The translations under genes and the position numbers were made by a program. A stretch of DNA of 41,720 nt from an uncultured Akkermansia sp. (lineage in GTDB: Bacteria > Verrucomicrobiota > Verrucomicrobiia > Verrucomicrobiales > Akkermansiaceae), in contig CASFPZ010000021.1 in NCBI GenBank assembly GCA_949296365.1, positions 1 to 41,720 of the forward strand. Direction: 5' to 3'. Positions 33,430 through 41,086 of this stretch are shown here, in pieces (position 1 is the stretch's first letter; each line of letters starts with the position of its first letter). Below the pieces are notes generated by a model that was not told the DNA's origin, ran no database searches, and was given only the letters and a program-made list of their open reading frames with translations.

Positions 33430-34977
33430 CTAGTCAATAGGTGAAACATTAAGTCCAGGATTTTCCTGGATTTTCTGGAGAGCATTTTTCATCGTCTTGG
33501 CACGTTCTGGGTGCTGGTCGATCAGATTTTTCTTTTCCGCCAAATCTTCTTCTAGATTAAACAACATTCCCTCTGGGAATTTAGCACGCTGGGCTTTTCT
33601 CAAAGATTGCGGCGGAATGTATTTCCAGTTACCCAGGATCAACGCCAGACACTTATCGCCAATTCCTTGTTCCACCAGGCACTCACGCCCTTCGTCACTT
33701 TGCCCTAACAAGGCAGGCAAGACGTTTTGGCTGTCAGGGAAGGCCCCTTCTGGGACTTGCTGCCCCAACAATACAGCCAGTGACCGAGCCAAATCCATCT
33801 GGCTCACCATTGCCGCTGAAATACCAGGTTTGACCTGTCCCGGCCACCAGACGATAAACGGTACACGAGTGCCACCTTCGAAGACCGAACATTTACCACC
33901 TCGCAACATGCCGGCAGGTTTATGGCCATTCAAATCACGATGAGCACCATCAGCATAACCATCATCGACAACAGGGCCGTTGTCGCTCGAAAACACAATC
34001 AAGGTTTTGTCCTCTAATCCGTTGGCTTTCAGGGTTTCCATAAGACGTCTGAGGCAATCGTCCATCTGGACAGCAGCATCGCCGCGAATACCACAGCCGC
34101 TCTTCCCTAAAAAGCGATTGTGCGGATCTCTCGGTACATGGATGTCGTTGGTAGCAAAATACAGGAAGAACGGAGTTTGGCGATTCGCTTCGATGAACCG
34201 TTCTGCCTCAGCAATAAGCGTATCGGCCAGATCGCCATCTTTCCATAAAGCCGATTTGCCGCCACGCATAAAACCAATTCGGCTAATACCATCGACAATA
34301 GTTCCATTGTGTCCAACACTAGGATGTACTCTCAGCAATTCAGGATTCTCTTTTCCAGTGGGTTCCCCCGGGAAATTGTTCTTGTAACTCACTTCAATCG
34401 GGTCGTTGGGGTCGAGATTTTCCACTCGGCCATTGCGAATATAGACACAAGGGACACGGTCGGCGGTTGCAGCCATAATGAAACTTTCGTCAAACCCTAC
34501 TTCCTTCAATCCGGGCGTAATGAGTTTATTCCAATCGATATTGCCATCACCTAAGCCAAGATGCCACTTTCCAATGGCACAAGTTTTGTACCCCGCTTGC
34601 TGCATCATCGAAGGGAGAGACATCCGATCTTTCGCTACTGGTACAATCATTTTAGCATCACCCGGCAGAATATGCACACCTTTCTTTCTCCAGGGATATT
34701 CACCAGTCATCACGGCATAGCGAGACGGCGTGCAGACGGAGGTTGTGCTATGTGCATTTGTAAAGCGAAGCCCTTGCTCGGCAAGTCGATCTACATTCGG
34801 CGTTGGGATCAACTTCGCCCCGTAACACCCAAGGTCGCCATATCCTATATCGTCCGTATAAAAATAAATAATGGCCTGGGGAGCTTGGGGTTTTGACTGT
34901 ACGATTGAATCATCTTGTCCCAGAGAAGCCATCATTCCCAAGCAACACAACAAGACGTTTGTACCTATCTTGTTCAT
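33430..34977 (-). CDS. Secreted arylsulfatase A-like sulfatase (tandem paralogue 1)
   Basis: Type I sulfatase with signal peptide (MNKIGTNVLLCCLGMMASLG). AIIYFYTDDIGYGDLGCYG gives the Ca-binding Asp pair, TTSVCTPSRYAVMTGEYP has the formylglycine Cys82, then CAIGKWHLGLGDG and IVFSSDNGPVVDDGY. Over the first 160 residues it is nearly identical to the product of 35036-36586, so the two come from a duplication. The ATG at 34977 is used because AGAAGG lies twelve bases upstream; an in-frame ATG at 34998 would add seven residues. The motif pattern suits the arylsulfatase A/GalNAc-6-sulfatase group; the actual sugar is unknown. Confidence 0.88.
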   Translation of the reverse strand: MNKIGTNVLLCCLGMMASLGQDDSIVQSKPQAPQAIIYFYTDDIGYGDLGCYGAKLIPTPNVDRLAEQGLRFTNAHSTTSVCTPSRYAVMTGEYPWRKKGVHILPGDAKMIVPVAKDRMSLPSMMQQAGYKTCAIGKWHLGLGDGNIDWNKLITPGLKEVGFDESFIMAATADRVPCVYIRNGRVENLDPNDPIEVSYKNNFPGEPTGKENPELLRVHPSVGHNGTIVDGISRIGFMRGGKSALWKDGDLADTLIAEAERFIEANRQTPFFLYFATNDIHVPRDPHNRFLGKSGCGIRGDAAVQMDDCLRRLMETLKANGLEDKTLIVFSSDNGPVVDDGYADGAHRDLNGHKPAGMLRGGKCSVFEGGTRVPFIVWWPGQVKPGISAAMVSQMDLARSLAVLLGQQVPEGAFPDSQNVLPALLGQSDEGRECLVEQGIGDKCLALILGNWKYIPPQSLRKAQRAKFPEGMLFNLEEDLAEKKNLIDQHPERAKTMKNALQKIQENPGLNVSPID

Positions 34978-35035
34978 TAATATTGAATACCTTCTCATTA
35001 TTTTCAATTTGTGAACTATTTCGTTTTTAGAAATG

Positions 35036-36586
35036 TCATGGTTTTTGTCGGATCTCTTGCAATTGTTTCCTCATTTGTTCAGCGACCAGAGGTTGTTCTG
35101 ACGCGACATTGTGCGTTTCTCCTGGATCTTTTTTCAGATCGTATAGCATGCCCTGCGGATGCCGTTGACGGATCTTTGGTCTCAGCGATTGGGCTGGGAT
35201 GTATTTATGCGTTGTCGACACAAGGGCCAACTGTTGATTTGAGGTAGCCTGTTCCACAAGGTAATCGCGGCCTTTTTGGCTGAGACCAAGCAAAGCAGGT
35301 AAAACATTTTGGCTATCCGGGAAAGCCTGGGCTGGATATTGCTGACGAGTCAACGCAGCCAATGAAGCAGCCAAATCCATCTGGCACACCAACGCTTCGC
35401 TCGTACCAGGCTTTACCTTGCCAGGCCACCAAACAATGAATGGGACGCGGGTTCCACCTTCGTCTAAAGTATATTTTCCGCCTTTCCAAGGTCCGGCAGG
35501 TTTATGACCGTTCAAGGCTTTGTCAGACCCATCAGCATAACCATCTATAACAACAGGGCCATTGTCGCTGGAGAAAATAATGAGCGTACTATCCAACCTG
35601 TTTGTCTTTTTCAAAACTTCTATGATTCGCCCTAAACAATCGTCCATTTGCACCGTAGCATCGCCGCGAATACCACAGCCGCTCTTTCCCAAAAAACGCT
35701 GATGGGGATCTCGAGGCGTATGGATATCGTTAGTTGCGAAATACAAGAAAAATGGTTCGTCTTTAGCGCGTTCAATAAAGTTCACCGCCTCTCGAGTCAT
35801 CACATCGGCCATATCGCAGTCTTTCCACAAAGCCGCTTTACCGCCACGCATGAACCCAATGCGGCTGATTCCATTCCACACTGTATCACGGTGTTGGTCA
35901 TTCAACGGTAGCACCCGCAACAACTCTGGATTGTCACGACCCGTTGGTTCGTCTGGGAATGCCTTGCCATAACTCACCTCAAGGGGATCAGCGGGATCCA
36001 ACTGGTCAACGCGCCCATTTCGAATGTAAACACAAGGGACTCGGTCAGCAGTAGCTGCCATAATAAAACTCTCATCAAATCCGACTTCACGAGGGCCAGG
36101 TCTAATCTCTCCATTCCAATCGATTTTGCCATTACCCAAACCAAGATGCCACTTACCTATTGCGCAAGTTTTGTAACCAGCCTGTTTTAACATAGCAGGC
36201 AGACTCATCCGTTCTTTAGCAGTGGGCACGACGAGAGGAGCATCGCCCGGCAAGATATGCACACCTTTCCTTCGCCACGGATATTCTCCGGTCATCACAG
36301 CATAACGAGACGGCGTGCAGACAGATGTTGTGCTGTGTGCATTCGTAAACCGCAATCCCTGTTCAGCTAAGCGGTCTACATTCGGCGTTGGAATCAACTT
36401 TGCCCCATAACACCCGACATCGCCATATCCCAAATCATCCGCATAAAAATAGACAATGCCCCGAGGAGGTTCTGGTAATTCCGGCTTTTCTTCCGGCTTT
36501 TCATCCGCAGCCCAGCTACCATCGACCAGCCATCCCCCACACAACAAAGCTACAATTTGAAATCCTCGGTTTAAAGGAAAAATCAT
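35036..36586 (-). CDS. Secreted arylsulfatase A-like sulfatase (tandem paralogue 2)
   Basis: Close paralogue of the 33430-34977 product. The ATG at 36586 begins a signal peptide (MIFPLNRGFQIVALLCGG) followed by a charged Glu/Pro/Lys linker (DEKPEEKPELPEPP) not shared by the paralogue. GIVYFYADDLGYGDVGCYG, SVCTPSRYAVMTGEYPW (formylglycine Cys90), GKWHLGLGNG and IFSSDNGPVVIDGY mark the active site. In-frame ATGs up to 36622 exist but weaken the signal peptide. It is the first of three sulfatase genes on the minus strand and follows parA by 88 bases. Confidence 0.88.
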   Translation of the reverse strand: MIFPLNRGFQIVALLCGGWLVDGSWAADEKPEEKPELPEPPRGIVYFYADDLGYGDVGCYGAKLIPTPNVDRLAEQGLRFTNAHSTTSVCTPSRYAVMTGEYPWRRKGVHILPGDAPLVVPTAKERMSLPAMLKQAGYKTCAIGKWHLGLGNGKIDWNGEIRPGPREVGFDESFIMAATADRVPCVYIRNGRVDQLDPADPLEVSYGKAFPDEPTGRDNPELLRVLPLNDQHRDTVWNGISRIGFMRGGKAALWKDCDMADVMTREAVNFIERAKDEPFFLYFATNDIHTPRDPHQRFLGKSGCGIRGDATVQMDDCLGRIIEVLKKTNRLDSTLIIFSSDNGPVVIDGYADGSDKALNGHKPAGPWKGGKYTLDEGGTRVPFIVWWPGKVKPGTSEALVCQMDLAASLAALTRQQYPAQAFPDSQNVLPALLGLSQKGRDYLVEQATSNQQLALVSTTHKYIPAQSLRPKIRQRHPQGMLYDLKKDPGETHNVASEQPLVAEQMRKQLQEIRQKP

Positions 36587-36674
36587 ATAGTGGAACATAC
36601 AAAACGCCATATTCCACCACAAGCAAAAAACCTTGGGGATAAAATCTAATCCCGCATAAAATCAATTATTTGTC

Positions 36675-37451
36675 TTATTGAACAGCTTTATGGCGCTTAA
36701 TAAACAATTTAGCCATAGACATATACGCCTTAGCCGCAAATCCCGAAGGATCGTGTTCAAAAATCGTCTTGCCAAAACTTGGGGCTTCGCCAAGGCGAAT
36801 TGATCTCGGAATCATCACAGGATATAATTCCTTAGGGAAGAATTCCTTCACCTGATCGACGACTTGACGAGACAGATTCGTTCGCGCATTGAACATCGTC
36901 ATGAGAATGCCCTCCAACCGCAAGGCAGGATTAACCCCCGCCAAGCAAATCTGAGAAATCACATGAGAAATCTTGGCAAGACCTTCCAAGCCAAACCACT
37001 CGCACTGCAACGGAGTCAACACTTCATCGCAAGCAGCCAGGGACGAAGTCATCAACACCCCTAGAGAAGGAGGAGTATCGAGAATACAAAAATCAAATTG
37101 GTCGTTATCACGTATCGGTTGCAACGTCTCGCGTAAGCGAGCCAAATGGTTACCTGATCGGGCCAATTCGATTTCAGCGCCAGCCAAGTCCATATTGGCA
37201 GGAATGATCGACAAACGAGGGCGTCCCGTTTCGACTATACAGTCTTCCAACGGTTTCATTCCCAACAATGCTGGATACAAACTGATGTTCTCCGGGGCCT
37301 CAATTCCCAAACCACTCGTTGCATTGGCCTGGGGGTCTATGTCAATCAAAAGAACATTTTTTTTGCGGGCTGCGAGAGCGGCTGCAAGATTAATAGCTGT
37401 CGTCGTTTTTCCGACGCCTCCTTTTTGATTGGCTATAGCAACTATTTTCAT
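36675..37451 (-). CDS. parA: ParA/Soj-family chromosome partitioning ATPase
   Basis: The 258-aa protein has the deviant Walker A motif KGGVGKTTTAINLA near the N-terminus (signature Lys followed by GGVGKT), LLIDIDPQANATSGLG (Walker A' Asp), and FCILDTPPSLGVLMTS (Walker B). It lacks an N-terminal helix-turn-helix, so it is the chromosomal Soj type. ParA normally works with ParB and parS to move origins, but no parB lies beside it here; it may be encoded elsewhere. trpB lies 61 bases upstream on the same strand and a sulfatase 88 bases downstream. Confidence 0.88.
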   Translation of the reverse strand: MKIVAIANQKGGVGKTTTAINLAAALAARKKNVLLIDIDPQANATSGLGIEAPENISLYPALLGMKPLEDCIVETGRPRLSIIPANMDLAGAEIELARSGNHLARLRETLQPIRDNDQFDFCILDTPPSLGVLMTSSLAACDEVLTPLQCEWFGLEGLAKISHVISQICLAGVNPALRLEGILMTMFNARTNLSRQVVDQVKEFFPKELYPVMIPRSIRLGEAPSFGKTIFEHDPSGFAAKAYMSMAKLFIKRHKAVQ

Positions 37452-37512
37452 GACGCTCTAAATGGACATATTCCCCCGTACACAATTAATACGTCAAGTA
37501 TTCAGGCAGTTT

Positions 37513-38733
37513 TTACAGATACTTTTCACCGAAACCGTAATGTTCCGCGACATAATCTACATCCTTATCGCCTCTGCCCGAACAATTGATCAAAATTGCT
37601 CCAGACTTACGCTGGCGTGCCAACTTCATCCCGTAAGCTACGGCATGTGCGCTTTCCAGAGCAGGAATGATTCCCTCGTAACGAGAAAGTTTAAAGAATG
37701 CCTCAATTGCCTCTTCATCTGTAACAGTGTCATATTTGACGCGCCCCAAGTCGTGTAAATATGCATGTTCTGGGCCAACGCCAGGGTAATCCAATCCGCT
37801 AGCTACCGAATATGCAGGCAAAGGTTCCCCCTTTTCATCCTGTAACAGATAACTTTCGAAACCATGGAGCACACCCTTTTTGCCATAAGTGATAGAAGCA
37901 GCATGTTGTCCAGGTTTCGTACCTTTTCCCAAAGGTTCAACACCAAAGATTTCGATAGGATCCGCCAGGAATGGAGTGAAAAAGCCAATAGAATTACTGC
38001 CCCCGCCCACGCAAGCGCAAATGGCATCCGGCAAAAGCCCCGTCATCTCCATAAACTGCTCGCGGGCTTCAGAACCCACGCACATTTGGAAATCGCGCAC
38101 CATCAATGGGAACGGATGAGGCCCCACGACAGAGCCAATGCAGTAAATGGAGGTTTTGTAACTCTGCAAGTAAGAACGGAATGCCGAATCGACAGCCTCT
38201 TTGAGTGTTGCATTTCCCTCTGTTACCTCGATTACCTTTGCGCCCAACATCTTCATGCGCGTCACATTGGGAGCCTGTTTGGCAATATCAACAGCCCCCA
38301 TGTGTACTTCACATTCAAGGCCAAAGAAAGCAGCAGCCGTTGCCAAGGCAACACCATGTTGTCCGGCTCCAGTCTCGGCGATAAGCTTCTTCTTACCCAT
38401 GTACTTGGCCAGGAGGCCCTCTCCCATGCAGTGGTTTAACTTATGCGCCCCCGTATGGTTCAGATCCTCGCGTTTCAAATACAATTGGCACGGACCAATC
38501 AAACGAGATAAGCGTTCGCAATGGTAAACAGGAGTCGGTCTTCCTTGGAATTGACGCCGAATACGCCGCAATTCGCTAATAAATTGGGCTGAATGGCAAA
38601 TTGCTTGATACGCTTCTGCGATTTCCTGGAAAGCAGGGCGCAGTTCATCGGGCAAATAAACCCCACCGTATTCTCCATAATAGCCATTTTCATCAGGGAC
38701 AGTCCGCAAATATGTACTAAGATTGATATCCAT
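37513..38733 (-). CDS. trpB: Tryptophan synthase beta chain
   Basis: PLP enzyme joining indole and L-serine to make tryptophan. The 406-aa protein is of TrpB1 type: [10 protein letters not shown], the PLP lysine Lys98 in [57 protein letters not shown] and [13 protein letters not shown]. TrpB normally works with TrpA, but no trpA is next to it; the next gene is parA. The ATG at 38733 is used; an in-frame TTG lies two codons upstream. Two hairpins stand in its leader (38769-38852). Confidence 0.93.
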   Translation of the reverse strand: MDINLSTYLRTVPDENGYYGEYGGVYLPDELRPAFQEIAEAYQAICHSAQFISELRRIRRQFQGRPTPVYHCERLSRLIGPCQLYLKREDLNHTGAHKLNHCMGEGLLAKYMGKKKLIAETGAGQHGVALATAAAFFGLECEVHMGAVDIAKQAPNVTRMKMLGAKVIEVTEGNATLKEAVDSAFRSYLQSYKTSIYCIGSVVGPHPFPLMVRDFQMCVGSEAREQFMEMTGLLPDAICACVGGGSNSIGFFTPFLADPIEIFGVEPLGKGTKPGQHAASITYGKKGVLHGFESYLLQDEKGEPLPAYSVASGLDYPGVGPEHAYLHDLGRVKYDTVTDEEAIEAFFKLSRYEGIIPALESAHAVAYGMKLARQRKSGAILINCSGRGDKDVDYVAEHYGFGEKYL

Positions 38734-38768
38734 AGACAAAAATTAATTGAAACAAACACTTCCTACAA

Positions 38769-38852
38769 CCAGCTCTAGCCTTTGGGGAACCCCTAGAACT
38801 GGATTCACCCTCTTTTCTCGCTTCAAAGAAAAGACGGAGCCAGAAAAGAGGG
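38769..38852 (-). promoter_or_regulatory. Two-hairpin leader upstream of trpB
   Basis: Read on the minus strand, the first stem pairs 38842-38852 with 38808-38818 (11 bp, perfect, arms CCCTCTTTTCT and AGAAAAGAGGG). The second pairs 38793-38802 with 38769-38778 (10 bp, one G-U, arms CCAGTTCTAG and CTAGAGCTGG) around a GGGTTCCCC-containing loop. Neither has a strong U-run. They lie between the PUR-domain gene and trpB and could terminate the former or attenuate the latter. No Trp-rich leader peptide or T-box motif was found. Confidence 0.4.
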
Positions 38853-38887
38853 GATACACGGAAAAGTATATGCAAGAATTTTCTCAG

Positions 38888-39130
38888 TTAATTATTCTGG
38901 CCATTTCGGACAGAACCACCAAACTGGGAAGGATCAACTTGCTTGCGAATATCTTGCAACGCAGCAATAAAATCGTCCAATATTTCAGCGGGGACCATAA
39001 TACGATCCCTGTTAGAACTTACCTTCTCCGTAATGCGAACCACAAGACCTCTCGTATTCTGTTTCAAATCCAAGAAGAATGTCTTACGATCAGCGATGAT
39101 TTTCTCAGTGCAAATAATATCGTCCTCCAC
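38888..39130 (-). CDS. Small PUR-domain nucleic acid-binding protein (PurA/DUF3276-like)
   Basis: The 80-aa protein resembles a single PUR-alpha-type repeat: ICTEKIIADRKTFFLDLKQN, then GLVVRITEKVSSNRDRIMVP and a C-terminal helix EILDDFIAALQDIRKQVD. Bacterial PUR proteins (for example in Borrelia and Bacteroidota) bind single-stranded DNA or RNA and dimerise. The start is GTG at 39130; a GGAGG lies 13 bases upstream and no ATG exists before the upstream stop. The gene is divergent from pyk and upstream of trpB on the same strand. Target unknown. Confidence 0.7.
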   Translation of the reverse strand: MEDDIICTEKIIADRKTFFLDLKQNTRGLVVRITEKVSSNRDRIMVPAEILDDFIAALQDIRKQVDPSQFGGSVRNGQNN

Positions 39131-39305
39131 GGTTTTATTCGTGCCTCCGGTTATGTTTTATTGGGATGCGAGTTCTCCTAAACTAAAACAGGCAGTTTGG
39201 TCAAATCAATTTTTGCCGACAAGCATGATTTTTCCGTCTGCAATGAGTTTCAAGATATAGCTTGTGTCAATATTTCACCTATTTCGTTCTTTATTCCAGT
39301 GATTA

Positions 39306-39329
39306 TCTATGCCATGATCATGGCATAGA
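39306..39329. promoter_or_regulatory. Perfect 24-bp palindrome upstream of pyruvate kinase
   Basis: The half site TCTATGCCATGA is followed directly by its exact reverse complement, centred between 39317 and 39318 with no spacer. It lies in the divergent region between the PUR-domain gene and pyk, 72 bases before the pyk ATG at 39402. Such uninterrupted symmetry suits an operator for a dimeric regulator. A hairpin would need a loop and would lose the central bases. Confidence 0.5.
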
Positions 39330-39401
39330 GAAGTTCTTGATATGCCCGCCCAGCAGTTGCCGCGGCGGCCATTTTCCGATTCTTTTCATTACCTAGATTC
39401 C

Positions 39402-40817
39402 ATGATTGCAAAACGTGCTACAAAGATCATCTGCACCATTGGACCTGCCACAGATTCCCGCGATATGTTAGGGCAGCTTATGGAAGCAGGCGCCAGCGTC
39501 TTCCGTCTCAATATGAGCCATAGCAAACACGAATGGGTTCGCGACATTGTACGACTCATCCGCCTGGAAGCAGAGAATCGACATACCAATGTTGCCATCC
39601 TCGTGGACTTGCAGGGGCCATCCATCCGCACAGGAGACCTCGATCAGCCCTACCACCTCAAGGAAGGAGATCAACTCGAAATCCGACTCCGCACAGCCTC
39701 TCCCAGCATGCCATATTCGACCACCGTCAATTACGATGGTTTGCTTGAAGATGTTCAGGAAGGTAACACAATCGTCGTCGATAACGGCTCTCTCTTGATG
39801 CGAGTTGAGACAATTGCCGCAGACCGACTCATCTGCACCGTCACGACAGAAGGAGTTTTTGGGTCGCGCCGCCATATTAATTTGCCAGGCGTAGCCCTAC
39901 GCTTACCCGCCCTGACAGACAAAGACATCTCCGATCTCGAATTAGCCATCGAATGCGATGTCGATTACATTGCCATGTCGTTTGTTCGCAATGCGGATCA
40001 TTTGCTCGAACTACGTTCACGCATCGAGCAACTGGACGGCAACGCTCAAATCATTGCAAAAATCGAAGACCAGCAAGCCCTCCGCAACATTGACGACATC
40101 ATCTCGGCAGCCGATGTCATCATGATAGCTCGTGGCGATCTAGGCATTGAAATAAACATCGAGGAACTCCCCGTCATCCAACGAAACATCATCCGCCAAT
40201 GCCATCGGCATGGTAAACGGAGCATCATTGCTACCCACATGTTGGAATCCATGATCTCGCATCCGACACCCACTCGAGCCGAAGTGTCCGACGTTTCCAA
40301 TGCAATTTTCGAGCAAGCTGACGCAGTTATGCTCTCAGGAGAGACCTCCGTCGGGCTTTACCCGGTCCGCTGCGTCCAGATGCTCGACTCTATCGCTCGT
40401 CGGATGGAACGCGAGGACGACAGCCACTTTGCTTCGGAAGCCATTCTTAAAACCGACAGGCAAAAGACCCTGCGCGCTGCTGTCAACCTAGCAGATTCTA
40501 TCGATGGGGCCGATTTGGTCATCTTCACTCGCCGCGGTAACACAGCTATCGACGCCGCAGTGCTGCGTCCAGAAAAAGCCTCCATTCTGGCCTTTAGCAA
40601 CGATCCCGTCGTCGTCCGACGCCTGGCCTTGGCACGCGACGTCACCGCATTTCCCTTGGTGTTTTACAAAGATCCCTCTCTCATGGTACACCAAGCCATT
40701 GAAATTCTGAAAAAAGAAGCCCTCGTCCGCGTTGGCCAACCACTCGTCATTGTGGGCGATTCCCTTCAGGGCGAGCTCATCGCCGATTCCATCATCTACA
40801 TGCAGGTAGGCCAATAA
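39402..40817 (+). CDS. pyk: Pyruvate kinase
   Basis: Converts phosphoenolpyruvate and ADP to pyruvate and ATP, the last step of glycolysis. The 471-aa protein has ATKIICTIGPATDS, FRLNMSHSKHEW, the active-site block IIAKIEDQQALRNIDDI, IMIARGDLGIEI and ATHMLESMISHPTPTRAEVS with VMLSGETSVGLYPV. The C-terminal domain is short and standard. The ATG at 39402 gives the normal N-terminus; an in-frame ATG at 39342 would add a 20-residue Pro/Arg-rich extension not usual in the family. A terminator-like hairpin follows at 40850. Confidence 0.96.
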   Translation: MIAKRATKIICTIGPATDSRDMLGQLMEAGASVFRLNMSHSKHEWVRDIVRLIRLEAENRHTNVAILVDLQGPSIRTGDLDQPYHLKEGDQLEIRLRTASPSMPYSTTVNYDGLLEDVQEGNTIVVDNGSLLMRVETIAADRLICTVTTEGVFGSRRHINLPGVALRLPALTDKDISDLELAIECDVDYIAMSFVRNADHLLELRSRIEQLDGNAQIIAKIEDQQALRNIDDIISAADVIMIARGDLGIEINIEELPVIQRNIIRQCHRHGKRSIIATHMLESMISHPTPTRAEVSDVSNAIFEQADAVMLSGETSVGLYPVRCVQMLDSIARRMEREDDSHFASEAILKTDRQKTLRAAVNLADSIDGADLVIFTRRGNTAIDAAVLRPEKASILAFSNDPVVVRRLALARDVTAFPLVFYKDPSLMVHQAIEILKKEALVRVGQPLVIVGDSLQGELIADSIIYMQVGQ

Positions 40818-40849
40818 AACGTCAACATTTCTTCATTCAATCAGATGGG

Positions 40850-40879
40850 GGGGTGACAGCATTACGCTTTCACCCCTTT
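40850..40879 (+). terminator. Terminator of pyruvate kinase
   Basis: GGGGTGA (40850-40856) pairs with TCACCCC (40870-40876), followed by TTTCCT. The 7-bp stem lies 32 bases after the pyk stop. A second 7-bp stem (CCCCTCC at 40951-40957 with GGAGGGG at 40983-40989) lies further on. Confidence 0.55.
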
Positions 40880-41027
40880 CCTGTTCATCCACCATATGAA
40901 TTCAAGCCAGGAAAAGACTAGATAAAAATGCGTTCAGAAGTGAGTGCGCCCCCCTCCCGAGCCAGCCTTCTTTTTATTGTTTGGAGGGGCTCTCTAAGTT
41001 CTCTTTACTAGGTTTTGAACCTCTTAA

Positions 41028-41051
41028 CCACCCCGTCTCCCGACGGGGTGG
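41028..41051 (-). terminator. Hairpin after the right-hand autotransporter gene
   Basis: CCACCCCGTC (41028-41037) and GACGGGGTGG (41042-41051) form a perfect GC-rich 10-bp stem with a TCCC loop, 36 bases past the stop of the minus-strand autotransporter. Flanking U-runs are weak on both strands, so direction is inferred from position. Confidence 0.6.
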
Positions 41052-41086
41052 CCTTCTTCTGATCCTCTGTCGAGGATATGGTTTCG

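Noticed and set aside
38769..38852. Possible tRNA or T-box upstream of trpB
   Set aside because: GGGTTCCCC resembles part of a T-arm, but no acceptor, D or anticodon arms fit and there is no T-box AGGGTGG-type sequence.
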